Below are positions 1 through 7,476 of a stretch of DNA of 36,394 bases, piece after piece. The position numbers and the translations under genes were made by a program. Source of the stretch: Acidobacteriota bacterium (GTDB lineage Bacteria; Acidobacteriota; Terriglobia; Acidiferrales; UBA7541); NCBI GenBank assembly GCA_013289825.1, contig JABCZF010000040.1, positions 1-36,394 of the forward strand, written 5' to 3'. Under the pieces are notes generated by a model. That model ran no database searches. It saw only the letters and a program-made list of their open reading frames with translations, and had not been told where the DNA came from. Numbering within the stretch: the first letter of the stretch is position 1; each line of letters starts with the position of its first letter.

Positions 1-348
1 CTCGACCGTTACGCGGACATGGCCCTGTACATGGGCTTGCTCGTGTATTACTCGGTGAGCGGGCGCACGCCTTACGTCGTGCTTGCGGCGGTAGCGACCG
101 CGGGGTCGGTCATGGTCAGTTACGCCCGGGCGCGCGCGGAATCGCTCATTCCCCAGTGCAAAGTCGGCTTCATGGAGCGGCCGGAGCGCCTGGTTTTGCT
201 GATCATTGGCGGTCTTACCACCCGGATGGGTGCGGTGCTCTGGGTGATCGCGGTAGTCTCCACCATCACGGTGATTGACCGCATCGTGTTCACCTGGCAG
301 GAAACCAAAGCGGGGCGCACTATTCCGGGAATCAAGCTTCCCTCTTGA
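1..348 (+). CDS. CDP-alcohol phosphatidyltransferase family protein, C-terminal part (5' truncated)
   Basis: The reading frame is open from base 1 and enters from outside the window; it ends at TGA 346-348. The first residues read LDRYAD, which fits the last two aspartates (DxxxD) of the CDP-alcohol phosphatidyltransferase signature, whose earlier half lies upstream of the window. Two or three hydrophobic helices follow, as expected of this integral membrane family, which moves a phosphatidyl group from CDP-diacylglycerol to an alcohol such as glycerol phosphate or inositol. The specific alcohol cannot be read from this fragment. It is convergent with the PlsC gene 65 bp away, and its presence beside lipid kinase, acyltransferase and acyl ligase genes supports a phospholipid role. 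The ATG at 19 is internal, because the DxxxD motif precedes it. Confidence 0.85.
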   Translation, partial: LDRYADMALYMGLLVYYSVSGRTPYVVLAAVATAGSVMVSYARARAESLIPQCKVGFMERPERLVLLIIGGLTTRMGAVLWVIAVVSTITVIDRIVFTWQETKAGRTIPGIKLPS

Positions 349-413
349 CCTCAACTCCCTGGGGTGTTGCTGCCAGGTGATTGCGGCAAGTGCGAACGCG
401 GCCATTGCAAATT

Positions 414-1154
414 CTATTCAGGCGACTCTTCCAAGGAGGCTTCGACCGGGCCAGAGATGATTTGGTGTACGCGTTCGCACAGTCCGGGAACATCTTTCTT
501 TGTCATTCCCTTGGTCTCGATGACGTCATGAAAATGGACGGTGACGGTCGCAGGCCAAAGCATCCAATGTCCGGTGCGATGATGCTTGCTGGAACCGACC
601 AGGCTCACGGGCACAATCGCGATGCCCAGCTGTTGCGCGACGCGGAAGCCACCCTCCTCAAAGACATTAACGTGGCCGTCGCGGGTGCGCTTTGCTTCCG
701 GAAAAATGATGAGGCTGGTCCCGCCATCGATAGCATTCTGCGTGAGGCGCCACATGCGCTTGAGATCGGAAGGACGGCGAACGTCGGGAACCGGGACGTT
801 GCCAAAGCGCTTCATGAGCCATCCATACGCCGGAATCTTGAAATGGGATTCCAGCTCCCAGCCGCGGACGTATTGCGGGATGGCGGAATACAGCATGAAG
901 GGATCAAATAGATTGACGTGATTGACCATGAAGAAGCAGGTGCGCTGGGGATCGAAACCCGGAGAGCGAACGACGTGCATGCGGGCTCCCGAGAGATAGA
1001 CAATCCGGCGACAGAAGCTGCGCTGAAGCCAATCGTGCTTGTGCGGGTCCAGAAAAATTCCCAGAAAGACGAGCGCGGGCGCCACCACGAAAAAATGCAA
1101 GCCACTCAGAATCCATAGAAACGCGCTGCGCAGCGCCAGCAATCCCTGCTTCAT
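414..1154 (-). CDS. PlsC-type lysophospholipid / 1-acylglycerol-3-phosphate acyltransferase
   Basis: A 246-residue membrane-associated acyltransferase. A hydrophobic N-terminal helix spans about residues 10-35. The catalytic HX4D motif is NHVNLFD (His79, Asp84), and the second conserved block is FPEAKRTRDG (151-160), a variant of the usual FPEGTRS acceptor-phosphate motif. The family transfers an acyl chain from acyl-CoA or acyl-ACP to a glycerol-phosphate-type acceptor at the inner membrane. The ATG at 1154 overlaps the stop of the upstream lipid kinase gene in an ATGA arrangement, so the two are translationally coupled. A longer open frame to 1364 exists but lies wholly within the kinase gene. 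The A-K in place of G-T in the second motif may mean an unusual acceptor. Family assignment is secure; the substrate is not. Confidence 0.92.
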   Translation of the reverse strand: MKQGLLALRSAFLWILSGLHFFVVAPALVFLGIFLDPHKHDWLQRSFCRRIVYLSGARMHVVRSPGFDPQRTCFFMVNHVNLFDPFMLYSAIPQYVRGWELESHFKIPAYGWLMKRFGNVPVPDVRRPSDLKRMWRLTQNAIDGGTSLIIFPEAKRTRDGHVNVFEEGGFRVAQQLGIAIVPVSLVGSSKHHRTGHWMLWPATVTVHFHDVIETKGMTKKDVPGLCERVHQIISGPVEASLEESPE

Positions 1155-2053
1155 ATATAGATGTCCACGGCGGCAGGAATCACGTCGAGGGCCACGCACT
1201 CGAGAGCGGCAATTTCGCCGTCGATCAGCACAGCTTCGGTAACTTTCGCGCCGAATTCGATGTGGCGCACAGCCCGGCGCGAAGCCAAGGGGTGCTCCAT
1301 GTGCGTGCCGTCGTACAGTTTGGGAAGCATGCGCAGCAAGGCGATCCGTCCGATCGGCCCCCAACGGACAAACTCAATCAGGCCGTCCGTGGGATCGGCT
1401 TGAGGCGCAATAAGCATCGTGCCACCGGTGAATTTGCTGTTGTTGAAGGAAAGAAAAAGACAGCGGCTCTCGTCCCAATCCTGATCCTGATCGCAGCGCA
1501 AGCGAAAAGCGCGCCTCCGCAACTGAATGACGCGCACCAAGACTCCCAGCAGATAGCCCAGATAGCCAAAGGGTTTGAAATAGCGATTCGTGAGAGAACC
1601 AACGTCTGCCGTGAAACCCAGGCTGAGAAGATTGAATGAATAAATTTCGCCTTTGGCGTGCCTCAGCCGAATCAGATCAACCGCGCGCTTTCGACCTTCG
1701 ATCAGGGCTTCGAGAGCGGCCCGAGCGCCGTCCTTTGTAAAATCCCGCAGAAACGAATTGCCCGTGCCGAGGGGCAAAAACCCCAGTGCGATGCGCTCCT
1801 GACCGCGAGCGCGCTCATAAACTCCGTTCAAGATTTCGTGTGCGGTGCCGTCGCCGCCGACGGCGATAAAGCGGCGATATCCCTGCTGGTAGGCCTCGCG
1901 GGCAAGCTCGACGGCATGGCCCGGGCCCGTCGAGGCCAGGACATCGATCTTCAGCCCTTTCTCCCGAAGGCCAGCGAGCGCCGGCCCGGCGAGCTTGGCC
2001 GAGCGGCCGCCACCGGCGGCGGGGTTGACGATAGCGAAAAAATTTTGCTTCAA
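1151..2053 (-). CDS. Diacylglycerol kinase catalytic-domain lipid kinase (YegS/DgkB-like)
   Basis: A 300-residue soluble lipid kinase. The N-terminal NPAAGGGR block (10-17) and the GGDGT nucleotide-binding motif (66-70) are diagnostic of the DAGK catalytic domain, and the LPLGTGNSF stretch that follows is also conserved. The C-terminal half has the beta-rich fold typical of the YegS/BmrU family, ending with a DGE-containing segment. Members phosphorylate diacylglycerol, sphingoid bases or related lipid alcohols at the inner leaflet using ATP. The product would be a phospholipid precursor suited to the PlsC enzyme encoded immediately downstream with a 4-bp overlap. It lies 43 bp after the acyl ligase gene and is probably in the same transcript. 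The exact lipid substrate is unknown. Confidence 0.93.
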   Translation of the reverse strand: MKQNFFAIVNPAAGGGRSAKLAGPALAGLREKGLKIDVLASTGPGHAVELAREAYQQGYRRFIAVGGDGTAHEILNGVYERARGQERIALGFLPLGTGNSFLRDFTKDGARAALEALIEGRKRAVDLIRLRHAKGEIYSFNLLSLGFTADVGSLTNRYFKPFGYLGYLLGVLVRVIQLRRRAFRLRCDQDQDWDESRCLFLSFNNSKFTGGTMLIAPQADPTDGLIEFVRWGPIGRIALLRMLPKLYDGTHMEHPLASRRAVRHIEFGAKVTEAVLIDGEIAALECVALDVIPAAVDIYI

Positions 2054-2096
2054 GGAAGTCCCATATTCTCAAACGAAGCGCTCGCGCCCAACGGTA

Positions 2097-3809
2097 TTAC
2101 AAGGGCAGAACCGCCGTGGCACGGTCGAGCTTCGCTAGCTGCTCGCGAAGTGCGTTTCTTTTTATCTTCAGCGAAGCGGTGCGCGGAAAATCCTCTTCGT
2201 AGAGAACTACGCCGTGAATACGCTTGTAATTCAAAAGCTTGCCGTTGCGCGCAGAAATATCTCGGCAGAGCTCTTCCGTGTAAGTCTGGCCGGGCTCCTG
2301 ATGGAGCGCAAGCAGCAGCTGCTCGCCGACCATCGAGCGTTGCGGCCAGATATAGTTGGCGGCAAAGATGCAAAATTCCTTGACGGGAAGACCGTCGAAG
2401 GCCGCCTCGATATCCTCCGGATAAATGTTTTTGCCTTCCTCGGTAACGATCATGTTTTTCTTACGGCCGAAGAGTTGCAAATGGCCGGCGGCATCAAAAC
2501 GGCCGAGATCGCCGGTCATCAGCCATCCGTCTATGATGGTCTCGGCGGTCAGCTCCGGTTCGTTGAGGTAGCCGGACATGATTGTTTTGCCGCGAACGGC
2601 CACCTCGCCAATGCCGTCGGCTGCCGGATGAACGATGCGCACCTCCATCCCGGGAAGGGGCTTACCAACGGTGTCAGCTCGGAAGGGATTGAGGTCGTTG
2701 ACGGTGACGGCAACCACGGTCTCGGTAAGGCCGTAGCCGTTGGCAACCGGGATCCCGAGATCGTAGAAGAATTGCAGCGTCTGGGGTTCGGTGAAGGCAC
2801 CTCCAACGATGATGGCACGCAGTTCGCCACCGAAAGCATTGTGAACTTCTTTGAGCAAGCGGCGGCTGAGACCGAGCCGCGGCCGGCTTTTCGTGAGCGC
2901 CCTGTTCACGGCAACTAACGCGTTAAACATTTTGCGTTTGCCGGCGGGAAGCTCGGCGAAGCGTGCCTCCAAGCCTTTTTGCAAATTTTTCAGGACGAGT
3001 GGAACCAGGCTGACATAGGTGATCTTATATTTTGAAAACGCCTCGCGGACATATTCCGGCCGCAACGTGCGCAAATGCACGACGGTTGCTCCGCAAATGA
3101 AGGGCCCGAAGAAGCCCACCATGAAGTCAATGGCGTGATTCGTCGGCAGGATGCTGAGGTAACGAACGCCCGGCGAAAAAGGATAAATGGAGGTGAGCGC
3201 AACGCACTGTTCGAGGTAGTTCTCGTGCGTCATCAGGCAGCCTTTGGGACGGCCGCCAGTGCCGGAAGAATAGACGATCGCCGCCAGGTCCTGTCGTGTG
3301 CGCGGTACGAAGGCTGGTTCTCCGCTCCCCGTGAACCCTTCCCATCGCGTGGCGCCTCGGAGCTCGGCGCTCTTGGGCGCCTCGGTCACCAAGACAGTTT
3401 TCACGTTCGTTGTTGTGGAACGGCCTTGGGCCTCGCTCAATTGGCGCCAGATTGGATATTCAGTGACGAGAGCATTTGCGCCGGAATGCTTCAGCAATTG
3501 CCATTGCTCGTCCGGCGTGAGCTTGTAGTCCAGCGGAACCAGCACGCCGCCAGCATAAAAAACTGCATAAGCGGAAATCAGCCACTTGGACTGATTGGTC
3601 ATGATGATGCTGGCGCGATCGCCCGCACCGAAGCCCGCGTCTTCGAGCGCCTTGGCGAGCGGGTGGGCGCGCGCTTTGAAGTCCCGGTAAGTGAGCCGCT
3701 CTTTTTCTCGCTCGCGGTCGGATTCAATGACGCAGACTTCGTTTGAGAATTGATCCAGCGCATCTTTGAGAGCCGCGCCGATGGATTGGTATTGGGAAAG
3801 GTCCAGCAT
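2097..3809 (-). CDS. AMP-forming long-chain acyl-CoA/acyl-ACP ligase
   Basis: A 570-residue member of the ANL superfamily. The phosphate-binding loop is VYSSGTGGRPKG (179-190), the adenine-binding motif is NGYGLTET, and the hinge region contains MTGDLGRFD followed by GRKKNMIVTEEGKNIYPEDIE-type residues typical of long-chain fatty acid activating enzymes. The C-terminal catalytic lysine region (TASLKIKRN) is present. It should adenylate a fatty acid and pass it to CoA or to the carrier protein encoded just upstream. Its ATG shares one base with the stop of the ACP gene (TAATG), strong evidence of coupling and of acyl loading onto that ACP. No membrane segment is evident. Whether the acceptor is CoA or ACP cannot be decided from sequence alone. 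Confidence 0.92.
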   Translation of the reverse strand: MLDLSQYQSIGAALKDALDQFSNEVCVIESDREREKERLTYRDFKARAHPLAKALEDAGFGAGDRASIIMTNQSKWLISAYAVFYAGGVLVPLDYKLTPDEQWQLLKHSGANALVTEYPIWRQLSEAQGRSTTTNVKTVLVTEAPKSAELRGATRWEGFTGSGEPAFVPRTRQDLAAIVYSSGTGGRPKGCLMTHENYLEQCVALTSIYPFSPGVRYLSILPTNHAIDFMVGFFGPFICGATVVHLRTLRPEYVREAFSKYKITYVSLVPLVLKNLQKGLEARFAELPAGKRKMFNALVAVNRALTKSRPRLGLSRRLLKEVHNAFGGELRAIIVGGAFTEPQTLQFFYDLGIPVANGYGLTETVVAVTVNDLNPFRADTVGKPLPGMEVRIVHPAADGIGEVAVRGKTIMSGYLNEPELTAETIIDGWLMTGDLGRFDAAGHLQLFGRKKNMIVTEEGKNIYPEDIEAAFDGLPVKEFCIFAANYIWPQRSMVGEQLLLALHQEPGQTYTEELCRDISARNGKLLNYKRIHGVVLYEEDFPRTASLKIKRNALREQLAKLDRATAVLPL

Positions 3810-4051
3810 TACAGGCGGGACTGAATCCTCGAGGCCAGCGTGCGGAAGTCGCTTACGCCTTGCACTTCATAGTCGGGCAATTCAATGCCGAAATGATTTT
3901 CGAGGCGGCTCAGCATCTCGAGCGTCTCGAGACTATCAATGCCCAGCTTCTTGAAAAAATCGTCTTCCGGGGCGAGCGAGCCCGCCGGCACGTGGAAGTG
4001 CTTCGAGGCCAGATCCAGGACTTCCTGAGTGGTTTGCTCCAGTGTGCGCAT
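3809..4051 (-). CDS. Acyl carrier protein
   Basis: An 80-residue acidic four-helix carrier protein. The phosphopantetheine attachment site is the serine of LGIDSLETLE (Ser40), the classical DSL motif. The segment after it (RLENHFGIELPDYEV) matches helix III and the recognition helix of typical ACPs. It carries acyl intermediates as thioesters in the cytoplasm. It is the first gene of a coupled run with the acyl ligase, lipid kinase and PlsC genes, so it is probably a dedicated carrier for this pathway and not the housekeeping AcpP: no fab genes are near. A GAGA-type ribosome site lies about 8 nt before the ATG. The 100-bp gap to the regulator gene upstream may hold a separate promoter, although I see no convincing one. 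Confidence 0.93.
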   Translation of the reverse strand: MRTLEQTTQEVLDLASKHFHVPAGSLAPEDDFFKKLGIDSLETLEMLSRLENHFGIELPDYEVQGVSDFRTLASRIQSRL

Positions 4052-4151
4052 GGAAGTCTCAATTTATCATCCTCGCGGGGAGAAAGAAAACCAAGTGGCG
4101 CCGGATTCGGCGGATTAGGCATCGCCCCGGAGTCGCGCAAGACAGCCCGAA

Positions 4152-4790
4152 TCAAAGCAGCACCAGGCCGCGGCGAAACCCCAGGGAAACCGCTTCGGTG
4201 CGCGTGGCTGCACCCAGCTTGCCGAGGATGGAGGCGACGTGAAACTTAACGGTGTGTTCAGAGATGGAAAGTTTGGCGGCGATCTCCTTATTGACAAGGC
4301 CGCTGGCAAGCATTTCGAGTACTTCCCGCTCGCGAGGCGTGAGAGGTTCTGCGAGCTCCGCGAGAGGGGACAAGGCGGCCGAAGGCGCCGGCAGAGCTAC
4401 TGCGATTGCCGACGGATGCACTACAACCAGCCCGGCCATGGCGGCTTCGAGGGCGGCAGCCAACTGCTCCGGGGAGACTTCCGAAGGAAGGATCGCGCGA
4501 ACCCCGGCTCGCAGAGCTTCCGCAGTCCACCCGGGCCGGGGATGATCGCTCAACAGGAGCACGGCCGTTTCGGTGGCCAAATTCGAACTGAGGAGAGCAT
4601 CCAATAGAGCTTCTGCGTTGTCACCCGACGCATCCCCCAAGACGACGTCCGGTTCGACATCCACGATCTGTTCCGAGAGGGATTCGAGGCTCGCGCTCCT
4701 GCCAACCACCGACACGCCGCGCATAGCGAGCAGATTCTCGAGTCCCCCACGAGCAAGAGGGGACGCAGCGACGATAAACACGCGAATCAT
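4152..4790 (-). CDS. LuxR/NarL-type transcriptional regulator with degenerate receiver domain
   Basis: A 212-residue protein laid out like a NarL-family response regulator. Residues 1-120 resemble a receiver domain and about 147-208 form a LuxR helix-turn-helix (LTPREREVLEMLASG, then NKEIAAKLSISEHTVKFH). The receiver is eroded. The usual N-terminal acidic pair is VAAS, and the conserved lysine of the LLKD-type motif is replaced in ILPSEVSPEQL. Asp53 (VVLGDAS) remains at the normal phosphorylation position. Phosphotransfer is therefore doubtful, and no histidine kinase is encoded nearby. Its ATG overlaps the stop of the HtrA-like gene (ATGA). It may respond to the protease pair instead of a kinase and could regulate the adjacent lipid genes; both points are inference. 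Confidence 0.9.
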   Translation of the reverse strand: MIRVFIVAASPLARGGLENLLAMRGVSVVGRSASLESLSEQIVDVEPDVVLGDASGDNAEALLDALLSSNLATETAVLLLSDHPRPGWTAEALRAGVRAILPSEVSPEQLAAALEAAMAGLVVVHPSAIAVALPAPSAALSPLAELAEPLTPREREVLEMLASGLVNKEIAAKLSISEHTVKFHVASILGKLGAATRTEAVSLGFRRGLVLL

Positions 4791-5644
4791 GCGGCGACCG
4801 AACTCCTTTCTATACGGTGTTCGCCAATCTCGACTGCGACGCGGCGAACTCGTTCATAGTCGCCACGCAGGAATTCCAGGCGCAGGGGGCCACTGCGCTC
4901 GAGAGAACGGGCCAAGTCCCTGGTGGAATAGAAGGGATGCTCTTGCGCACCGAGCAGAATGTCGCCGGGCAAGAGCGACGCACGCGCCGCCGGACTGCCC
5001 GGTTCCACTTCAAGAATGAGCAGTCCGAAGGTGTGCGCATTCGCGCGCGGCACGCGCACGGGATCGAGCGTCACGCCGAGCCAGGCGGCACGCGGACCGG
5101 CAAAGAGGAATTGCTGGACGGCGTTGCTCGGTATCGCCAGCGCCAGCCGGCCCGCGACCATGGTGTTGATGCCAATCACGCGGCCGCACGCGTCGGCTAG
5201 AGGGCCGCCCGAATTCCCCGGAGCGAGGCGTACGTTTGCCTGCACCCAGGTCCGCGAACCAATGCCGCCGAGCGGTCCTACCGCGTGGATGACTCCCGTT
5301 GTGAGCGCTCCCAGGAAACCAAGTGGGTTGCCGATAGCGATGGCCAGTTCCCCCGGCCGAAGTTTAGAAGAATCCGCAGTACTAATTTGCGGCAAATCAT
5401 TCGCGCTGATGCGAAGCGCAGCTAGGTCCAGCTGCGGATCGCGCGACGTGATGCCGGCAGCGAGTTCACGACCATCCCAGAGTTGTACGCGGGCATGCGA
5501 GCCGCGTGCCACGTGGGCGTTGGTAACGATCAGTCCATCTCCGCCCCAAATGACGCCTGAGCCGCTCGCGCGGTCGCCAGCCTCGATGAGCACCGTGGAG
5601 CGGCGAAGCTGTTCTGCGACTTCGCCGAAACCAGGGATACTCAT
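4787..5644 (-). CDS. HtrA-like trypsin-fold serine protease with PDZ domain (cytoplasmic, catalytic residues intact)
   Basis: A 285-residue S1C-type protease. The triad is visible as His44 in TNAHV, Asp73 in QLDLAAL and Ser145 in GNSGGPL. A PDZ domain occupies about residues 185-275, including ILEVEPGSPAARASLLPGDI. Unlike DegP or DegS, it has no signal peptide or membrane anchor, so a cytoplasmic location is predicted. It is about 100 to 150 residues shorter than usual HtrA proteins, which fits the missing export region and a single PDZ. Only one base separates its ATG from the stop of the catalytically dead paralogue upstream, and its stop overlaps the regulator start, so the three are made together. 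Its substrate is unknown; the coupled regulator or the pseudo-protease are obvious candidates. Confidence 0.9.
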   Translation of the reverse strand: MSIPGFGEVAEQLRRSTVLIEAGDRASGSGVIWGGDGLIVTNAHVARGSHARVQLWDGRELAAGITSRDPQLDLAALRISANDLPQISTADSSKLRPGELAIAIGNPLGFLGALTTGVIHAVGPLGGIGSRTWVQANVRLAPGNSGGPLADACGRVIGINTMVAGRLALAIPSNAVQQFLFAGPRAAWLGVTLDPVRVPRANAHTFGLLILEVEPGSPAARASLLPGDILLGAQEHPFYSTRDLARSLERSGPLRLEFLRGDYERVRRVAVEIGEHRIERSSVAA

Positions 5645-5645
5645 G

Positions 5646-6560
5646 TCAGTTGTCTCCGCGCGGACGCTCGGACACCGCGACGCTCACTTCCTGGGCCGCG
5701 CCACCACGCACGATCTTTGCGGTCAGTGCTTTGCCGATGTTTTCCGGTTGCAGATGGGACTGCACGTCTTCGAAGCGCGCGATGCTTTGGCCGGCCAGCG
5801 AAACGAGAATGTCGCCGATCACCATTCCCGCTTTTTGTGCCGGGCTTCCGGGTTCGACTTCAAGAATGATTACGCCGGTTTTTTCCTTGGTTTCGAGCGA
5901 ATGGCGAAGCGCCTCGGGCAAGCGTACCGTCTGGAGCCCGATGCCAAGATAGCCGCGCGGGATGCGGCCCTTCTCTAGCAGAGTATCCACGACGCGGTTG
6001 ATATGAACGGGTGGAATAACCATCGCGCCAAAGCGCGCGAAGCGCGGCGTCACGATTCCGAGGACGTTTCCTTGTGCGTCCACGACCGCGCCTCCAACTG
6101 CGGTCGGCTGCAAGCCCACGTCCAGGCGTACGTAGGGAGTTAGCGACACGCCGGTCCACGAGCGGCGCTCGGTTGCCACGAGACTGACAACGCCGAGGGC
6201 GGCGACCGGACCGCTTACCCGAGTGCGACCGACAATCAAGGTGAGATGACCGGGCTTCAAGGATTCCACGGCGCCGAATTTCGCTGTGCCTGCGGTGGCT
6301 TCGGCGCACTTCAGGACGGCGAGGTCGGTCGAAGCATCGCGGCCCGCAAGTTCAGCGCCGACCACGCGGCCGTCCGGCAACGTCACCTGAATCTCCTCGT
6401 CGCGGCGCAGGGCGTGCTCGGCCGTGACGACAATACCGGCGCGCCAAACGACGCCGCTCGACGATCCACGCGATTCTGTATGCACGGCGACGGTCGAGCG
6501 AGCCGCGAGTTCTGTGGTTAGCGCCAGTGCGTTAGAAAGTTCCATAAGTTGTGCAGACAT
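5646..6560 (-). CDS. HtrA-like pseudo-protease with PDZ domain (catalytic serine lost)
   Basis: A 304-residue paralogue of the downstream HtrA-like protein, with a trypsin-like half (about 20-195) and a PDZ domain (about 200-295, containing ILEVEPGSPAQKAGMVIGDI). His49 (TAEHAL) and Asp79 (STDLAVLK) are kept, but the GNSGGPL serine loop is replaced by TAVGGAV, putting Val155 where the nucleophile should be. It should therefore be proteolytically inactive. There is no signal peptide. The start is well supported: GGAGG lies 10 nt before the ATG on the minus strand. It is the first gene of the protease/regulator trio. A scaffold, sensor or regulatory subunit for the active neighbour is the simplest role, but that is inference. 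Confidence 0.9.
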   Translation of the reverse strand: MSAQLMELSNALALTTELAARSTVAVHTESRGSSSGVVWRAGIVVTAEHALRRDEEIQVTLPDGRVVGAELAGRDASTDLAVLKCAEATAGTAKFGAVESLKPGHLTLIVGRTRVSGPVAALGVVSLVATERRSWTGVSLTPYVRLDVGLQPTAVGGAVVDAQGNVLGIVTPRFARFGAMVIPPVHINRVVDTLLEKGRIPRGYLGIGLQTVRLPEALRHSLETKEKTGVIILEVEPGSPAQKAGMVIGDILVSLAGQSIARFEDVQSHLQPENIGKALTAKIVRGGAAQEVSVAVSERPRGDN

Positions 6561-6672
6561 CTTTTTGTGGCCTCCTTGAACAAGATGCTCTAAACGGAGG
6601 CGTGTCTACATCTGCCATTTGGCTAGGTCCTGGCCTGGAAAGATGGGTAGGCTGGATTTTGAAACGGGCAGA

Positions 6673-7476
6673 TCAGGGGAGATAAGGCATGGCGTCGCTG
6701 GATTCCACGAATTTCTTCAGCGCCGCCATGACCGTGGGACGCGCAAAGAGTTCGCAGAAGAGATCGATTTCGCGGCCGAGATCTTCGTGCGGAACCGGCT
6801 TGACGAATCTCTTGGCCGCGGCACGGGTGACGGCATCGAACTTCGTGATTTGCATTGCCGCAGAGCGGGCCGCCCTTAAGGTCTCGCCTTCCGCGGCGAG
6901 TTGAGCGACCAACCCCGCCACCTGAGCACGAGCAGCGTTGACACTTCGGCCGGTGAGCAGCAAGTCCCGCACGAAAGCGTTGCCGACATCACGCTTGAGG
7001 CGGGGGATTCCGCCGAATCCGGGGATCAGGCCGAGCCGCAGCTCCGGAAAGGCGAATCGCGCCATGGCGTCAGCAATGATCATGTCGCATGTCAGCGCGA
7101 GTTCAAAACCTCCGCCAAAACAGACGCCCGTGACAGCTGCGATGGTCACGAACGGTGCGGCATCAATGGCATTGAATACCGCATGGATACGCTCAATAAA
7201 TGTCCGGACACCGGCAAGCCGCTCTTCGAGAGAAAGCTGCGCGGCGCGGTGATAAAGCTCTCTGAGGTCGGCGCCCGCGGAAAAACCAGCCCGGCGATTG
7301 CTGGACATGATGCACACGGCGGTATCCGGTATGAGCGCCGGAAAAGCGGCGACAAATTGTTCAAGCTCCTCGAGCATAGCGGTCCCGATTTCATTGGCAG
7401 GCTCGCCATCGAGCGTCAACTCGATCGCGCCATCGCGCCATTCCCAGCGAAGCGTCTTGCCGGTGAAGGACTTCAC
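6673..7476 (-). CDS. Enoyl-CoA hydratase/isomerase (crotonase) family protein
   Basis: A 267-residue crotonase-fold protein. The oxyanion-hole segments are visible as FSAGADL (about 65-71) and CFGGGFELAL. The two glutamates used for hydration are both present (Glu125 in GGGFEL and Glu145 in FPELRLGL), so hydratase or isomerase chemistry on an acyl-CoA is plausible. The start is GTG, overlapping the stop of the upstream acyl ligase gene by 4 bp (GTGA), which couples it to acyl activation. It is the last gene of the upper half of the lipid cluster, with 112 bp before the HtrA-like trio. The natural acyl substrate cannot be assigned, and there is no adjacent acyl-CoA dehydrogenase or thiolase that would mark a beta-oxidation operon. 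Confidence 0.9.
   Translation of the reverse strand: MKSFTGKTLRWEWRDGAIELTLDGEPANEIGTAMLEELEQFVAAFPALIPDTAVCIMSSNRRAGFSAGADLRELYHRAAQLSLEERLAGVRTFIERIHAVFNAIDAAPFVTIAAVTGVCFGGGFELALTCDMIIADAMARFAFPELRLGLIPGFGGIPRLKRDVGNAFVRDLLLTGRSVNAARAQVAGLVAQLAAEGETLRAARSAAMQITKFDAVTRAAAKRFVKPVPHEDLGREIDLFCELFARPTVMAALKKFVESSDAMPYLP

Noticed and set aside
4959..5978. 339-codon + strand frame
   Set aside because: Antisense across both HtrA-like genes; no family features.
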